The translations under genes and the position numbers were made by a program. This document shows positions 28,542 to 40,085 of a stretch of 64,000 bases of DNA, piece after piece (position 1 is the first letter of the stretch; every line of letters starts with the position of its first letter). Under the pieces are notes generated by a model. The model was not told the DNA's origin. It did not search any database and worked only from the letters and a program-made list of their open reading frames with translations. This DNA is from Affinibrenneria salicis (GTDB lineage: Bacteria; Pseudomonadota; Gammaproteobacteria; Enterobacterales; Enterobacteriaceae), in assembly GCF_008710095.1 (NCBI RefSeq), contig NZ_VYKJ01000015.1:1-64000 (forward strand), given 5' to 3'.

Positions 28542-29399
28542 ATGGCTGAAATTACCGCTGCCCTGGTAAAAGAACTGCGTGAGCGTACTGGCGCAGGCAT
28601 GATGGAATGTAAAAAAGCGCTGGTTGAAGCAAACGGCGATATCGAACTGGCTATCGACAACATGCGTAAGTCCGGCCAGGCTAAAGCCGCTAAGAAAGCA
28701 GGCCGTGTGGCTGCTGAAGGTATTATCCTGACTAAAATTTCCGCTGACGGCAAATTTGGCGTCATCGTTGAGCTGAACTGTGAAACCGACTTTGTCGCCA
28801 AAGATGCCGGCTTCAAAGCGTTTGGCGAAGAAGTGGTCAGCGCCGCGCTCAACGAACGCATCAGCGACGTTGAAGTACTGAAAGCGAAATTCGAAGACAC
28901 CCGTACCGCACTGGTGGCGAAAATTGGTGAAAACATCAATATCCGTCGCGTGACCGTTCTGGAAGGCGAACTGCTGGGTTCTTACCTGCACGGCGCCCGC
29001 ATCGGCGTGCTGATTGCCGCTACCGGCGCGGACGAAGAGCTGATCAAACACATCGCGATGCACATCGCCGCCAGCAAACCGGAATACGTTAAGCCTGAAG
29101 ACGTACCGGCCGACGTCGTTGCGCGCGAACACCAGATCCAGCTGGATATCGCCGTACAGTCCGGCAAACCGCGTGAAATCGCGGAAAAAATGGTTGAAGG
29201 CCGCATGCGCAAGTTCACCGGCGAGATCTCTCTGACCGGCCAGCACTTCGTGATGGACCCGAACAAAACCGTTGCTCAACTGCTGAAAGAGCACAATGCT
29301 GACGTTACCGGCTTCGTTCGTTTCGAAGTTGGCGAAGGTATTGAGAAGGCTGAAGTTGATTTCGCGGCGGAAGTCGCTGCGATGAGCAAGCAGTCTTAA
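28542..29399 (+). CDS. tsf: Elongation factor Ts
   Basis: EF-Ts is the guanine nucleotide exchange factor for EF-Tu. It has 285 residues (283 in E. coli). The N-terminal UBA-like domain [21 protein letters not shown] is followed by the conserved TDFVAK motif near residue 80, which contacts the Mg2+ site of EF-Tu, and then a core and coiled-coil region. ATG 28542 follows GAGGAAAAGATA. It is cotranscribed with rpsB through a leaky terminator. Confidence 0.98.
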   Translation: MAEITAALVKELRERTGAGMMECKKALVEANGDIELAIDNMRKSGQAKAAKKAGRVAAEGIILTKISADGKFGVIVELNCETDFVAKDAGFKAFGEEVVSAALNERISDVEVLKAKFEDTRTALVAKIGENINIRRVTVLEGELLGSYLHGARIGVLIAATGADEELIKHIAMHIAASKPEYVKPEDVPADVVAREHQIQLDIAVQSGKPREIAEKMVEGRMRKFTGEISLTGQHFVMDPNKTVAQLLKEHNADVTGFVRFEVGEGIEKAEVDFAAEVAAMSKQS

Positions 29400-29407
29400 G
29401 TAACATG

Positions 29408-29435
29408 AGGAGCCGCCGACTGGCGGTTCCTTTTT
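29408..29435 (+). terminator. Terminator after tsf
   Basis: The hairpin AGGAGCCGCC/GGCGGTTCCT around a GACT loop is followed by five T, 9 bp past the tsf stop. It ends the rpsB-tsf unit before pyrH. Confidence 0.85.
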
Positions 29436-29541
29436 ATCCTGCCACACTAAATTCAGCCGCTCTCTGCCGCTCTGCTGGCGTATAACGAGAGGTTGCGGCA
29501 CAATTTCCAGTACAACAACGGCTTGTTAGGACAAGAACACC

Positions 29542-30273
29542 ATGGCAACCAATGCAAAACCTGTATATCAACGAATCCTGCTTAAACTGAGTGGCGAAGC
29601 GCTGCAAGGTCCAGATGGTTTTGGTATCGATGCGAGCATTCTGGACCGCATGGCTCAGGAAGTGAAAGAACTGGTTGAACTGGGCATTCAGGTCGGTGTG
29701 GTAATCGGCGGCGGCAATCTGTTCCGCGGCGCGGGCCTGGCGAAAGCGGGGATGAATCGTGTTGTGGGCGACCACATGGGGATGCTGGCTACCGTCATGA
29801 ATGGCCTCGCCATGCGCGACGCATTGCATCGTGCCTATGTGAACGCCCGTCTGATGTCCGCTATTCCGCTTAATGGCGTCTGCGATAACTATAGCTGGGC
29901 CGAGGCGATCAGCCTGCTGCGCAATAATCGCGTGGTGATTTTATCGGCGGGCACCGGCAATCCTTTCTTCACCACCGATTCGGCCGCCTGTCTGCGCGGT
30001 ATTGAAATCGAGGCCGATGCGGTGCTGAAAGCCACTAAGGTCGACGGCGTCTATTCGGCCGATCCGGTGCAGGATCCGACGGCAGTGCTGTACGAAACCC
30101 TGAGCTATCAGGAAGTGCTGGAACGTGAACTCAAAGTGATGGACCTGGCCGCCTTTACCCTCGCACGCGATCACAATCTGCCGATTCGCGTATTCAATAT
30201 GAATAAACCCGGCGCGCTGCGTCGCGTGGTGATGGGCGAAAAAGAAGGGACGCTGATTAGCAGCAACGGCTGA
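29542..30273 (+). CDS. pyrH: UMP kinase PyrH
   Basis: It phosphorylates UMP to UDP and is a hexameric amino-acid-kinase-fold enzyme regulated by GTP and UTP. The 243 residues include [13 protein letters not shown] (phosphate loop), [11 protein letters not shown], the allosteric-region segment [16 protein letters not shown] and the Asp-containing [14 protein letters not shown]. It is separated from tsf by a terminator, so it has its own promoter. frr follows after about 200 bp, the E. coli order. Confidence 0.97.
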   Translation: MATNAKPVYQRILLKLSGEALQGPDGFGIDASILDRMAQEVKELVELGIQVGVVIGGGNLFRGAGLAKAGMNRVVGDHMGMLATVMNGLAMRDALHRAYVNARLMSAIPLNGVCDNYSWAEAISLLRNNRVVILSAGTGNPFFTTDSAACLRGIEIEADAVLKATKVDGVYSADPVQDPTAVLYETLSYQEVLERELKVMDLAAFTLARDHNLPIRVFNMNKPGALRRVVMGEKEGTLISSNG

Positions 30274-30477
30274 CGGCAATACTCTGCCGGCGGCTTTCAG
30301 GCTCGGCGGCGGGAGAACGCCTCCGCGGTTTTAAAGCGGTCGGCTATAAGGTAATATCATGCGCTGGTGATGCGTGAGATTGCCCGCTTCGGCCAGTCGT
30401 GACGGCTGGCGTTAATATTCATCGGATCGCGCTCTGGCGCGGTCCGCCAGGCAACCAGTTTTGCAAGGGTTCACAAC

Positions 30478-31035
30478 GTGATTAGTCAAATCAGAAAAGA
30501 TGCTGAAACACGCATGGATAAGTGCGTTGAGGTTTTCAAATCTCAGATCAGCAAAGTTCGTACCGGCCGGGCATCGCCCAGTCTTCTCGACGGCATTCAG
30601 GTCGAGTATTATGGCAGCGCGACACCGCTGCGCCAGCTGGCAAACGTGGTGGCGGAAGACTCCCGCACTCTGGCCATTACGGTATTTGACCGTAGCCTCG
30701 GCCCGGCGGTGGAAAAAGCGATCATGGCCTCTGATTTAGGCCTTAACCCTTCCTCCGCCGGTGCGGTGATTCGCGTTCCGCTGCCGCCGCTGACGGAAGA
30801 GCGTCGTAAAGATCTGATTAAAATTGTGCGTGGTGAAGCCGAACAGAGCCGCGTATCGGTGCGTAACGTGCGCCGCGATGCGAACGATAAACTGAAAGCG
30901 CAGCTGAAAGACAAAGCGATCAGCGAAGATGAAGAGCGTCGCGCACAGGATGATATCCAGAAGCTGACCGACGGTTTTATCAAAAAAATAGATGCCGCGC
31001 TGGCGGAAAAAGAAACCGAGTTAATGGATTTCTAA
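30478..31035 (+). CDS. frr: Ribosome recycling factor
   Basis: RRF with EF-G splits post-termination ribosomes. It has 185 residues, the family length. The start is GTG 30478 (GTGATTAGTC), the same start codon as in E. coli. The sequence forms the three-helix bundle plus small beta domain typical of [18 protein letters not shown] and the C-terminal [19 protein letters not shown] are diagnostic. Confidence 0.97.
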   Translation: MISQIRKDAETRMDKCVEVFKSQISKVRTGRASPSLLDGIQVEYYGSATPLRQLANVVAEDSRTLAITVFDRSLGPAVEKAIMASDLGLNPSSAGAVIRVPLPPLTEERRKDLIKIVRGEAEQSRVSVRNVRRDANDKLKAQLKDKAISEDEERRAQDDIQKLTDGFIKKIDAALAEKETELMDF

Positions 31036-31269
31036 TCCATTAACTGCAGGGAGCGTCGCAGAGTGAGAGTCTTCGCTGTTCGCAGTGAACTCGCCTGCGG
31101 CGCTTTATTTTTTATCATTGGTTAATGACTCCATTGATGCAGGCTAAGCCTCTCAGGACGTTCAGGTTTGTTGTCGTCATTTTGCTATGTGCTTCATAGA
31201 CAGATGATGGCCGTGCTATCAGACTCACGTACCTTCCTGCTATCAAATCCAGTTATTCAGAGCATGTTG

Positions 31270-32466
31270 ATGAAGCAACTGACTATTCTTGGCTCCACTG
31301 GTTCCATTGGCACCAGCACGCTGGCCGTGATCAAAGCAAACCCGGATAAATTTTCCGTCAGGGCCCTGGTGGCCGGGCGCAATGTGGCGTTAATGGCGCG
31401 GCAGTGCCTGGCCTTTCGTCCGGCGTGGGCCGCGATGGCCGATGAAGCCGCGGCGCAGGCGCTGCGCGAGATCCTGCGCCAGCAGGGCTGCCGGACGGAG
31501 GTGTTATCCGGGCCGCAGGCCGCCTGCGAGCTGGCGGCGCTGGATGACGTGGACCAGGTAATGGCGGCGATCGTCGGGGCGGCCGGGCTGCTGCCGACGC
31601 TGGCGGCCATTCGGGCCGGAAAACAGGTGCTGCTGGCTAATAAAGAAGCGCTGGTGACCTGCGGCCGTCTGTTTATGGACGCGGTGGCGCACAGCGGCGC
31701 GCAGCTTTTACCGATAGACAGCGAACATAATGCTATTTTTCAGAGTTTACCTGAGCAAATTCAGCGCCAGTTAGGCTACGCTTCTCTGGAGCGCAATGGA
31801 ATTGAGCGCATTGTTCTGACCGGCTCGGGCGGTCCTTTCCGTGAAACGCCGCTGGCCGCGCTGCGGGAGGTGACGCCGGACCAGGCGTGCGCGCACCCCA
31901 ATTGGTCGATGGGGCGTAAGATCTCGGTCGATTCCGCGACCATGATGAATAAAGGTCTGGAGTACATCGAGGCGCGCTGGCTGTTTAACGCTTCGGCGAA
32001 GCAGATGGAAGTGATCATTCATCCGCAGTCGGTGATTCATTCGATGGTGCGCTACCGGGACGGCAGCGTGTTGGCGCAACTGGGCTCGCCGGATATGCGT
32101 ACGCCGATTGCGCACGCGATGGCTTATCCGCAGCGGGTCGATGCCGGGGTAACGCCGCTGGACTTTTGCCGGCTGGGCGCACTGACCTTTAGCGCGCCCG
32201 ACTACCAACGCTATCCCTGTCTGCAACTGGCTATCGATGCGTTTGAACAGGGCCAGGCCGCCACCACGGCGCTCAATGCGGCCAATGAAGTGGCGGTGGA
32301 AGCCTTTTTGCAGTCCCGCATCCGTTTTACCGATATTGCCGCGATTAATCAGCAGGTGATCGACCGGCTGACGTTGGCGGAACCGGTAAGCGTTGATGAG
32401 GTCTTATCAATCGATCGTTGGGCTCGTCAGAGCGCCAATCAGCGTCTGGTAAGTTACCGGAAGTAA
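31270..32466 (+). CDS. dxr: 1-deoxy-D-xylulose 5-phosphate reductoisomerase
   Basis: It converts DXP to MEP with NADPH, the committed step of the MEP isoprenoid pathway. The NADPH loop [12 protein letters not shown] begins at residue 5 and the metal-site motif [15 protein letters not shown] is near 147. The flexible active-site loop [23 protein letters not shown] follows. ATG 31270 gives 398 residues, the E. coli length; the open frame extends upstream to 31168, but those codons are not conserved. Another ATG at 31264 is possible. Confidence 0.96.
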   Translation: MKQLTILGSTGSIGTSTLAVIKANPDKFSVRALVAGRNVALMARQCLAFRPAWAAMADEAAAQALREILRQQGCRTEVLSGPQAACELAALDDVDQVMAAIVGAAGLLPTLAAIRAGKQVLLANKEALVTCGRLFMDAVAHSGAQLLPIDSEHNAIFQSLPEQIQRQLGYASLERNGIERIVLTGSGGPFRETPLAALREVTPDQACAHPNWSMGRKISVDSATMMNKGLEYIEARWLFNASAKQMEVIIHPQSVIHSMVRYRDGSVLAQLGSPDMRTPIAHAMAYPQRVDAGVTPLDFCRLGALTFSAPDYQRYPCLQLAIDAFEQGQAATTALNAANEVAVEAFLQSRIRFTDIAAINQQVIDRLTLAEPVSVDEVLSIDRWARQSANQRLVSYRK

Positions 32467-32569
32467 AGCGCGTGTCGCTCTCGCTCAGTTTGTTCATGCA
32501 CGATGGAGGTGGTATAGTCTGCGCCTCTCATCATCGGTAACAGAATGTTATGATACCGGCGATGCGAAC

Positions 32570-32595
32570 AGCCGTGCTTGCTCACGGCTTTTTTG
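32570..32595 (+). terminator. Terminator between dxr and uppS
   Basis: The hairpin AGCCGTG/CACGGCT with a CTTGCT-type loop is followed by six T. It separates dxr from the uppS-cdsA-rseP group. A -10-like TATAGT about 55 bp upstream (near 32512) may start the downstream transcript. Confidence 0.8.
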
Positions 32596-32660
32596 CGCTC
32601 ACGGGTCTGATGTTACGGAAGGACTGTTGTATTTCTTACTTGAGGAAATAAGTACGCGTT

Positions 32661-33437
32661 ATGCCGTCCGAAAATCAACAAAGTGCAAATAATTTGCCAT
32701 TCTCCGGGCCGCGGCACGTCGCTATCATTATGGATGGCAACGGCCGCTGGGCGAAAAGCCGGGGGAAACTGCGGATCTTCGGTCACCAGGCCGGTGTGAA
32801 ATCTGTGCGGCGCGCGGTCAGTTTCGCTGTCAGTCGTCACCTGGATGCGTTGACGCTGTACGCGTTTAGCAGTGAAAACTGGAACCGCCCCGCGCAGGAA
32901 GTGACGGCGCTGATGGAGCTGTTTGTCCGCGCGCTGGATAGTGAAGTGAAAAGTTTACATAAACATCATGTCCGTCTGCGCATCATCGGCGATATCAGCC
33001 GTTTTAGCCCGCGCCTGCAGGAACGCATTCGCCGTTCCGAAGAATTAACTAAAAATAATCCGGGACTCACGCTGAATATTGCGGCGAATTATGGCGGCCG
33101 TTGGGATATTATTCAGGGGGTGCAACGTCTGGCGGAACAGGTACAGGAAGGGCAACTGCGCCCGGATGAGATCACTGAAGAATCCTTATGCCAGCATGTT
33201 TGCCTGAACGAACAGGCGCCGGTGGACTTAGTGATCAGGACCGGCGGTGAACATCGCATCAGTAATTTTTTGCTGTGGCAGATCGCCTACGCCGAACTGT
33301 TCTTTACCGATGTTCTCTGGCCCGATTTTGATGAACAAGTCTTTGAAGGTGCGCTGACTGCATTTGCGCAGCGTGAGCGCCGCTTCGGGGGAACAACACC
33401 TGCCGATGCTGAGCATCCTGGGGGGAACTTTTGCTGA
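32661..33437 (+). CDS. uppS: Undecaprenyl diphosphate synthase
   Basis: This cis-prenyltransferase makes the C55 lipid carrier for peptidoglycan and O-antigen. The 258 residues carry the catalytic AIIMDGNGRWAKSR motif, with Asp25 the key base, then GHQAGVKSVR and the C-terminal signature DLVIRTGGEHRISNFLLWQIAYAE split by the usual spacing. Its 3' end overlaps the cdsA TTG start by 7 bp, so the two genes are coupled. Confidence 0.97.
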   Translation: MPSENQQSANNLPFSGPRHVAIIMDGNGRWAKSRGKLRIFGHQAGVKSVRRAVSFAVSRHLDALTLYAFSSENWNRPAQEVTALMELFVRALDSEVKSLHKHHVRLRIIGDISRFSPRLQERIRRSEELTKNNPGLTLNIAANYGGRWDIIQGVQRLAEQVQEGQLRPDEITEESLCQHVCLNEQAPVDLVIRTGGEHRISNFLLWQIAYAELFFTDVLWPDFDEQVFEGALTAFAQRERRFGGTTPADAEHPGGNFC

Positions 33438-34288
33438 AGTATCGCCTGATAACCGCTTTTATTTTAATTCCAGTTGTCATCGCCGCTCTGTTTTTATTAC
33501 CGCCGCTCGGTTTCGCGTTGGTCACGCTGGCGGTGTGTATGCTGGCCGCCTGGGAATGGGGCCAGATGGCCGGTTTCGCTTCCCACTGCCAGCGCGTCTG
33601 GCTGGCTGTCTTCTGTGGTTTTTTGCTGGCGCTGATGATGCTCTCGCTGCCGGCGTACCATTATTCTGTTAATGTTTTGCAAATCAGTACCGCATTGTGG
33701 GTCGCGCTGGTATGGTGGCTCGTTGCGCTGGCGCTGGTTTTGTTTTATCCGGCGTCCGCGGCGCTGTGGCACCATTCCCGCGTCCTGCGCCTGGTGTTCG
33801 GCGTGTTGACGATTATCCCGTTTTTCTGGGGTATGATGGCGCTGCGCCAGTACAATTATGATGTGGATCCGTTTTCCGGCGCCTGGTGGCTGCTGTACGT
33901 CATGCTGCTGGTCTGGGGGGCGGACAGCGGCGCTTATGTATTCGGCAAGCTGTTCGGCCGGCATAAGCTGGCGCCGAAAGTGTCGCCGGGCAAAACCTGG
34001 GAAGGGCTGGTCGGCGGCCTGGCCACCTCGGCCGTGTTGTCCTGGCTGTTCGGCCGCTATGCGCCGCTGGCGATTGCGCCGCTCACGTTGCTGATTTGTT
34101 CGGTGGTCGCCGCGCTGGCTTCGGTACTGGGCGATCTGACCGAAAGCATGTTTAAACGCGAAGCGGGCATTAAGGACAGCAGCCATCTGATCCCGGGGCA
34201 CGGCGGCGTGCTGGATCGTATTGATAGCCTGACGGCGGCGGTACCGGTTTTTGCCTGCCTGTTGCTGCTGGTGTTTAAAACCGTTTAA
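33431..34288 (+). CDS. cdsA: Phosphatidate cytidylyltransferase
   Basis: This inner-membrane enzyme makes CDP-diacylglycerol from phosphatidate and CTP, the precursor of all phospholipids. It has 285 residues, the same as E. coli, and begins at TTG 33431 (TTGCTGAAGTATCGC), as the E. coli gene does. There are about eight hydrophobic segments. The CdsA signature SMFKREAGIKDSSHLIPGHG, ending in GGVLDRIDS, is near residue 240. Confidence 0.97.
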   Translation: MLKYRLITAFILIPVVIAALFLLPPLGFALVTLAVCMLAAWEWGQMAGFASHCQRVWLAVFCGFLLALMMLSLPAYHYSVNVLQISTALWVALVWWLVALALVLFYPASAALWHHSRVLRLVFGVLTIIPFFWGMMALRQYNYDVDPFSGAWWLLYVMLLVWGADSGAYVFGKLFGRHKLAPKVSPGKTWEGLVGGLATSAVLSWLFGRYAPLAIAPLTLLICSVVAALASVLGDLTESMFKREAGIKDSSHLIPGHGGVLDRIDSLTAAVPVFACLLLLVFKTV

Positions 34289-34309
34289 GGCGAACGTTAG
34301 GGATTATTT

Positions 34310-35665
34310 ATGATGAATATCCTCTGGAGTCTGGCTGCGTTTATCGTTGCACTGGGTATCCTGATCACCGTGCATGAATTCGGCCACTTCTGGGTTGCTC
34401 GTCGCTGCGGAGTGCAGGTCGAGCGTTTCTCGATAGGCTTTGGCCGCGCGCTGTGGCGCCGCCGCGATCGCCAGGGGACGGAGTTCGTCATCGCGCTTAT
34501 TCCGCTTGGCGGCTATGTTAAAATGCTGGATGAGCGTGTCGATACGGTGGCGCCGGAGCTGCGCCATCTGGCCTTCAATCATAAAACCGTCTGGCAGCGC
34601 GCGGCGATTGTCAGCGCCGGACCGATTGCCAATTTCCTCTTTGCCGTTATCGCCTGGTGGCTGGTCTTTGTGATCGGCGTGCCCGGCGTTCGGCCGGTGG
34701 TTGGCGAAATATTGCCCGATTCTATCGCTTTGCAGGCGGAAATCACGCCCGGAATGGAACTAAAGTCCGTTGACGGCATCGAAACGCCTGACTGGGATAC
34801 GGCGCGCCTGGCGCTGATCGGTAAAATCGGCGACGGCGAAGTGACGATCGAAACCGCGCCTTTCGGCTCCGATCGACTCACGCGCAAAACGCTGGATCTG
34901 CGCGACTGGCATTTCGATCCCGAGAGGCAGGATCCGGTGACCTCGCTGGGCATTATTCCGCGCGGCCCGCAAATCGAGTCGGTTTTGACTCAGGTTCAGG
35001 CCGGTTCGGCGGCGCAAAATGCGGGTTTACAAGTCGGGGACAGGATCGTTAAAGTCGATGGGCTGCCGCTGACGCGCTGGCAGACGCTGGCCACCACTAT
35101 CCGGGATAATCCCGGCAGCGACATTCTGCTGGAGGTGGAACGGGGCGGCGCCAGTCTGACGCTAACGCTGATTCCGGCGAGCAAATCGGCCTCCCGCGGG
35201 CGGATCGAAGGCTTTGCCGGCATTGTGCCGAAGGTCACGCCGCTGCCGGAAGAATACAGAATGCTGCGTCAGTATGGCCCGTTTAACGCCATTTATCATG
35301 CCGGAGAGAAAACCTGGCAACTGATGAAGCTGACGGTCAGTATGTTAGGTAAGCTGATTACCGGCGATGTAAAGCTGAACAACCTGAGCGGCCCGGTTTC
35401 GATTGCGCAGGGGGCAGGGGTGTCAGCGGACTACGGGTTGATTTATTACCTGATGTTTTTGGCGCTGATTAGCGTCAACTTAGGCATTATCAATCTGTTC
35501 CCTCTGCCGGTGTTAGATGGTGGACACCTGCTCTTTTTGGCGATTGAAAAGCTGAAAGGCAGGCCGGTTTCTGAGCGAGTACAGGACTTCAGTTATCGCG
35601 TCGGTACGATTCTGCTGATGCTGTTAATGGGGCTTGCACTTTTCAATGATTTCTCCCGCCTGTAG
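34310..35665 (+). CDS. rseP: Site-2 zinc protease RseP
   Basis: RseP makes the intramembrane cut in anti-sigma factor RseA that frees sigma-E, and it clears signal peptides. The 451 residues have the zinc motif HEFGH at 22-26 in the first membrane helix and the third ligand in [11 protein letters not shown] near 400. Two PDZ domains lie in the periplasmic part (about 125-310), and there are four membrane segments. Two adjacent ATGs are available; the first (34310) has AGGG seven bases upstream. It is directly upstream of bamA, whose product sigma-E regulates. Confidence 0.97.
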   Translation: MMNILWSLAAFIVALGILITVHEFGHFWVARRCGVQVERFSIGFGRALWRRRDRQGTEFVIALIPLGGYVKMLDERVDTVAPELRHLAFNHKTVWQRAAIVSAGPIANFLFAVIAWWLVFVIGVPGVRPVVGEILPDSIALQAEITPGMELKSVDGIETPDWDTARLALIGKIGDGEVTIETAPFGSDRLTRKTLDLRDWHFDPERQDPVTSLGIIPRGPQIESVLTQVQAGSAAQNAGLQVGDRIVKVDGLPLTRWQTLATTIRDNPGSDILLEVERGGASLTLTLIPASKSASRGRIEGFAGIVPKVTPLPEEYRMLRQYGPFNAIYHAGEKTWQLMKLTVSMLGKLITGDVKLNNLSGPVSIAQGAGVSADYGLIYYLMFLALISVNLGIINLFPLPVLDGGHLLFLAIEKLKGRPVSERVQDFSYRVGTILLMLLMGLALFNDFSRL

Positions 35666-35700
35666 GGCGTGGGGCAGACCAGGAAAAACGCATAACAACG

Positions 35701-38124
35701 ATGGCGATGAAAAAGTTGCTCATAGCGTCGCTGCTGTTCAGCAGCGCCACCGTATACGGTGCAGACGGGTTCGTAGTGAAAGATATTCATTTCGAGGGCC
35801 TGCAGCGGGTTGCTGTCGGTGCGGCATTGCTTAGCATGCCGGTCCGCGTTGGCGATAGCATCAGCGATGACGATATCGGTAATACGATTCGAGCGCTGTT
35901 CGCCACCGGTAATTTTGAAGACGTTCGGGTTCTGCGCGACGGCGGTACGCTGATTGTGCAGGTGAAAGAACGTCCGACCATCGCCAGTATCACCTTCTCC
36001 GGCAATAAGTCGGTGAAAGACGACATGCTGAAACAGAACCTGGAAGCCTCCGGGGTGCGGGTCGGCGAGGCGCTCGATCGCACCGCGTTGTCCAGCATCG
36101 AGAAAGGTCTGGAGGATTTCTACTACAGCGTAGGGAAATACAGCGCGTCGGTGAAAGCCGTGGTCACGCCGCTGCCGCGTAATCGCGTAGACCTGAAGCT
36201 GGTGTTTACCGAAGGCATGTCGGCGCAGATCCAGCAGATCAATATCGTTGGTAATCATGCGTTCAGCACCGAAGAGCTGATTTCGCGTTTCCAGCTGCGC
36301 GACGAGGTGCCCTGGTGGAACGTGGTCGGCGACCGCAAATACCAGAAGCAGAAACTGTCCGGCGATCTTGAAACGCTGCGCAGTTTCTATCTTGATCGCG
36401 GTTACGCGCGTTTTAATATTGATTCCACCCAGGTCAGCCTGACGCCGGACAAGAAAGGCATTTATATCACCATCAACCTGACGGAAGGCGATCAGTACAA
36501 ACTGTCCGGCGTGGTGGTGAACGGCAACCTGGCCGGCCACTCCGCCGAAGTCGAAGGACTGACGAAGATCGAACCGGGCGAGCTGTACAACGGCACCCGG
36601 GTAACGCGCATGGAAGAAGATATTAAAAAGCTGCTGGGCCGCTATGGCTACGCTTACCCACGCGTGATTACGCAGCCGGATATCAACGATGCGGATAAGA
36701 CGGTTAAACTGAATATTAATGTGGATGCGGGCAACCGTTTCTACGTGCGCCGCGTGCGCTTTGAGGGCAACGATACCTCCAAAGATTCTGTGCTGCGCCG
36801 TGAAATGCGCCAGATGGAAGGCGGCTGGCTGGGCAACGATCTGGTCGAACAGGGCAAAGAGCGCCTGAACCGTCTGGGCTATTTTGAAAGCGTGGACGTG
36901 GAAACGCAGCGCGTGCCGGGCACCGCCGATCAGGTCGACGTGACCTATAAGGTGAAAGAGCGTAATACCGGCAGCTTTAACTTCGGCATCGGCTTCGGTA
37001 CGGAAAGCGGCGTCAGCTTCCAGGCGGGCGTGCAGCAGGACAACTGGCTGGGTACCGGTAATTCGGTCGGTATCAGCGGTACCAAAAACGACTATCAGAC
37101 CTACGTCGAACTGTCGTTGACCGACCCGTACTTCACCGTCGACGGCGTTAGCCTGGGCGGGCGCATTTTCTATAACGATTTTAAAGCCTATGACGCGGAC
37201 CTGTCCGATTACACCAATCGCAGTTACGGCATCGGCAGCACCCTCGGCTTCCCGATTAACGAGAACAACTCGCTGCGTCTCGGCCTCGACTACGTGCATA
37301 ACGACGTGGCCGATATGTCGCCGCAGGTGTCGATGTGGCGCTATCTGAATAAAGTCGGCGTAGAGCCGGATATCGTCACCACCAATTCCCATTCCAACGC
37401 CGACTTTAAAGCGAATGATTTCTTCGTCAACGCCGGCTGGGTATACAACAATCTGGATCGCGGCTTCTTCCCGACCGACGGCACACGCGCCTCGCTAAAC
37501 GCCAAGGTGACCGTGCCCGGTTCGGACAACGAATATTATAAAGTGACCTTTGATTCGGCCAGCTACTTCCCGATAAGCGATAATCACAATTGGGTACTGA
37601 TGGGCCGCGCGCGCGCGGGCTATGCCGACGGTCTGGGCGGTAAGGAAGTGCCGTTCTACGATAACTTCTATGCTGGCGGCTCCAGTTCGGTGCGCGGTTT
37701 CCAGTCGAATACCATTGGCCCGAAAGCGGCCTACTACAGGTGCTCGTCCGCCAATGCCTCGTACGCCAACTGTCCGGTGGAAAAATCGGATGACGCCATC
37801 GGCGGCAACGCTATGGCGGTGCTGAGCGCCGAGCTGATTGTGCCGACGCCGTTTATCAGCGAAAAATACGCCAACTCGGTGCGCACCTCGCTGTTTGTCG
37901 ATGGCGGTACGGTGTGGGATACCAACTGGGAAAATACGTACTATACGACGGAAGCCGGCGTGCCTGATTACAGCAAACCCGATAACTTCCGCGTATCGAC
38001 GGGTATTGCCTTACAATGGATGTCTCCGCTTGGGCCATTGGTGTTCTCCTATGCCCAGCCGGTTAAAAAGTACGATGGAGACAAGTCGGAACAGTTCCAG
38101 TTTAATATCGGTAAAACCTGGTAA
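35701..38124 (+). CDS. bamA: Outer-membrane protein assembly factor BamA
   Basis: BamA is the central Omp85 insertase that folds beta-barrel proteins into the outer membrane. It has 807 residues (810 in E. coli). The signal peptide ends near residue 20 (SATVYGADG), followed by five POTRA domains (about 21-420) and the 16-strand barrel. The lid-loop motif [11 protein letters not shown] is present, and the chain ends in a C-terminal strand finishing FQFNIGKTW with the terminal aromatic. The extracellular loop around [14 protein letters not shown] has a Cys pair, as in E. coli loop 6. Confidence 0.97.
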   Translation: MAMKKLLIASLLFSSATVYGADGFVVKDIHFEGLQRVAVGAALLSMPVRVGDSISDDDIGNTIRALFATGNFEDVRVLRDGGTLIVQVKERPTIASITFSGNKSVKDDMLKQNLEASGVRVGEALDRTALSSIEKGLEDFYYSVGKYSASVKAVVTPLPRNRVDLKLVFTEGMSAQIQQINIVGNHAFSTEELISRFQLRDEVPWWNVVGDRKYQKQKLSGDLETLRSFYLDRGYARFNIDSTQVSLTPDKKGIYITINLTEGDQYKLSGVVVNGNLAGHSAEVEGLTKIEPGELYNGTRVTRMEEDIKKLLGRYGYAYPRVITQPDINDADKTVKLNINVDAGNRFYVRRVRFEGNDTSKDSVLRREMRQMEGGWLGNDLVEQGKERLNRLGYFESVDVETQRVPGTADQVDVTYKVKERNTGSFNFGIGFGTESGVSFQAGVQQDNWLGTGNSVGISGTKNDYQTYVELSLTDPYFTVDGVSLGGRIFYNDFKAYDADLSDYTNRSYGIGSTLGFPINENNSLRLGLDYVHNDVADMSPQVSMWRYLNKVGVEPDIVTTNSHSNADFKANDFFVNAGWVYNNLDRGFFPTDGTRASLNAKVTVPGSDNEYYKVTFDSASYFPISDNHNWVLMGRARAGYADGLGGKEVPFYDNFYAGGSSSVRGFQSNTIGPKAAYYRCSSANASYANCPVEKSDDAIGGNAMAVLSAELIVPTPFISEKYANSVRTSLFVDGGTVWDTNWENTYYTTEAGVPDYSKPDNFRVSTGIALQWMSPLGPLVFSYAQPVKKYDGDKSEQFQFNIGKTW

Positions 38125-38402
38125 TGTGACGTCGGCAGAACGTATCTCCCTGCCGGATTTCAGGCGGCGGCCGGTAGCCGAAAGCCTTCCCTGGCGCTTA
38201 GTCGAGAAGACGGGCGCGGGAAGACGGGAAGCCCGCCGCGCGCGGTCTGAAAGACCAAAAGGGGATAGCTATAAAGGTAAGTTACAGGTGTGACATGGCC
38301 GGGCGTTACACCGCCAGGGCGGTCGGGCTTTCAGGCCTTGCTCCCCGGTTTAACACGGTAAAAGTGTCATCGACACAAACAGGTTATGTTGAGGAGTTTA
38401 TA

Positions 38403-38900
38403 GTGAAAAAGTGGTTATGTGCCGCAGGTTTAGGTTTAGCTCTGGCAGCTTCTGCCGGCGTTCAGGCAGCAGACAAAATTGCGGTGGTCAATGTCGCCAG
38501 CATTTTCCAGCAGTTGCCGCAGCGTGATACGGTGGCGAAACAGCTGGAAAACGAATTCAAGGGCCGCGCCTCTGAACTTCAGTCCCAGGAACGCGATCTG
38601 CAAACCAAAATGCAGCGTCTGCAGCGCGATGGTTCGACCATGAAGGCCAGCGAACGCAGCAAGCTGGAAAAAGACGTGATGGCGCAGCGCGAACAGTTCT
38701 CCAACAAAGCGCAGGCTTTCGAGCAGGATAACCGCCGCCGTCAGATGGAAGAACGCAATAAGATCCTGAGCCGTATTCAGGACGCCGTGAAATCCGTCGC
38801 CAGCAAAGAAGGTTATGACGTGGTGATCGACGCCAATGCCGTGGCTTACGCTGCTAATGCGAAAGATATCACCGCTGATGTTTTGAAACAGGTTAAATAA
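38403..38900 (+). CDS. skp: Periplasmic chaperone Skp
   Basis: Skp is a trimeric jellyfish-shaped chaperone that holds unfolded outer-membrane proteins between Sec and BAM. The start is GTG 38403 after GAGGAG, as in E. coli, giving 165 residues with a Sec signal cleaved near SAGVQA-ADK. The mature part shows the oligomerisation strands ([10 protein letters not shown]) and a long charged helical hairpin (about 50-130). Upstream in-frame codons to 38295 have no signal-peptide character and are not used. The bamA-skp gap of 278 bp holds no recognised gene. Confidence 0.96.
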   Translation: MKKWLCAAGLGLALAASAGVQAADKIAVVNVASIFQQLPQRDTVAKQLENEFKGRASELQSQERDLQTKMQRLQRDGSTMKASERSKLEKDVMAQREQFSNKAQAFEQDNRRRQMEERNKILSRIQDAVKSVASKEGYDVVIDANAVAYAANAKDITADVLKQVK

Positions 38901-38903
38901 TAC

Positions 38904-39926
38904 ATGCACTCAGTTCGACTGGCCGATCTGGCACAACAGTTGGATGCGCAACTACACGGTGATGGCGACATCGTCATCACCGGTGTAGCGTCTATGCATT
39001 CGGCGCAGGCTGGGCAGATTACGTTTTTGTCAGACAGCCGTTACCGTGAGCAACTGGCGGCGACGCAGGCCGACGCCGTGGTGTTGACGGAAGCGGATTT
39101 GCCATACTGCCAGCGTGCGGCGCTGGTGGTGAAAAATCCCTATCTGACCTATGCGCGTATGGCGCAACTGATGGATACCACGCCCTCTCCGGCGCAGGAT
39201 ATCGCGCCGGGCGCGGTCATTTCTCCGCAGGCTACCCTCGGGCAGCGCGTCGCCGTTGGGGCGAATGCGGTGATTGAATCCGGCGCGGTGCTAGGCGATG
39301 ACGTGGTCATCGGCGCCGGCTGCTTTATCGGCAAAGAGGCGCGCATTGGCAACGGCACCCGTCTGTGGGCCAACGTCACGATTTATCATCGGGTGGAAAT
39401 CGGCGAAAAATGCCTGATTCAGTCCGGTGCGGTGATCGGCTCGGATGGCTTCGGCTATGCGAACGATCGCGGCAATTGGGTTAAAATCCCTCAGCTCGGC
39501 ACGGTGCGTATCGGCGATCGGGTAGAGATCGGCGCCAGTACCACTATTGACCGCGGCGCGCTGGACGACACGGTGATTGGTCACGGCGTCATCATTGATA
39601 ACCAATGTCAGATTGCGCATAACGTGGTGATTGGCGACAATACCGCGGTGGCGGGCGGCGTGATCATGGCCGGTAGTCTGAAGATCGGTCGTTACTGTAT
39701 GATTGGCGGCGCCAGCGTGATCAACGGCCACATGGAAATCTGCGACAAAGTGACGGTAACGGGAATGGGCATGGTTATGCGACCAATTTCCGAACCTGGG
39801 GTATACTCTTCGGGGATTCCGTTGCAGCCCAACAAGGTCTGGCGCAAGACGGCGGCGCTGGTGATGAATATTGATGAGATAAATAAACGGTTAAAAGCCG
39901 TTGAACGAAAAATCGATAAAGACTAG
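38904..39926 (+). CDS. lpxD: UDP-3-O-acylglucosamine N-acyltransferase LpxD
   Basis: It adds the second 3-hydroxyacyl chain (on N2) in lipid A synthesis using acyl-ACP. The 340 residues have an N-terminal uridine-binding domain ([12 protein letters not shown]) and a left-handed beta-helix from about 105 to 310. The catalytic His is in [14 protein letters not shown] near 240, and a C-terminal helix ends the chain. It begins 3 bp after skp. Confidence 0.97.
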   Translation: MHSVRLADLAQQLDAQLHGDGDIVITGVASMHSAQAGQITFLSDSRYREQLAATQADAVVLTEADLPYCQRAALVVKNPYLTYARMAQLMDTTPSPAQDIAPGAVISPQATLGQRVAVGANAVIESGAVLGDDVVIGAGCFIGKEARIGNGTRLWANVTIYHRVEIGEKCLIQSGAVIGSDGFGYANDRGNWVKIPQLGTVRIGDRVEIGASTTIDRGALDDTVIGHGVIIDNQCQIAHNVVIGDNTAVAGGVIMAGSLKIGRYCMIGGASVINGHMEICDKVTVTGMGMVMRPISEPGVYSSGIPLQPNKVWRKTAALVMNIDEINKRLKAVERKIDKD

Positions 39927-40003
39927 TCATCGGTGTCTTGCCTTACCGGGTAGTGAGTTACAGTAACGGTGCGAGCGTTTTTAAGCGTTCCATTCTAAAT
40001 TTG

Positions 40004-40044
40004 CGGCCTGCCGGTTGACCCTTGTTTGGGGTCGGTGCAGGCCG
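40004..40044 (+). promoter_or_regulatory. Long hairpin in the lpxD-fabZ gap
   Basis: CGGCCTGCCGGTTGACCC (40004-40021) can pair with GGGGTCGGTGCAGGCCG (40028-40044) around a TTGTTT-type loop, a stem of about 17 bp with a small internal mismatch. There is no T run, so it is unlikely to be an intrinsic terminator. It may be an RNA processing or stability element, or a control point of the fabZ mRNA 42 nt before its TTG start. Confidence 0.5.
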
Positions 40045-40085
40045 TGTTGTTGATGTCATCCGAATTTATTGACAGGAAGAGTATT

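Noticed and set aside
35593..37392. A 599-codon minus-strand frame opposite bamA
   Set aside because: It is antisense to a full-length, unmistakable BamA and has low-complexity His/Gln/Ala-rich content without recognisable domains.
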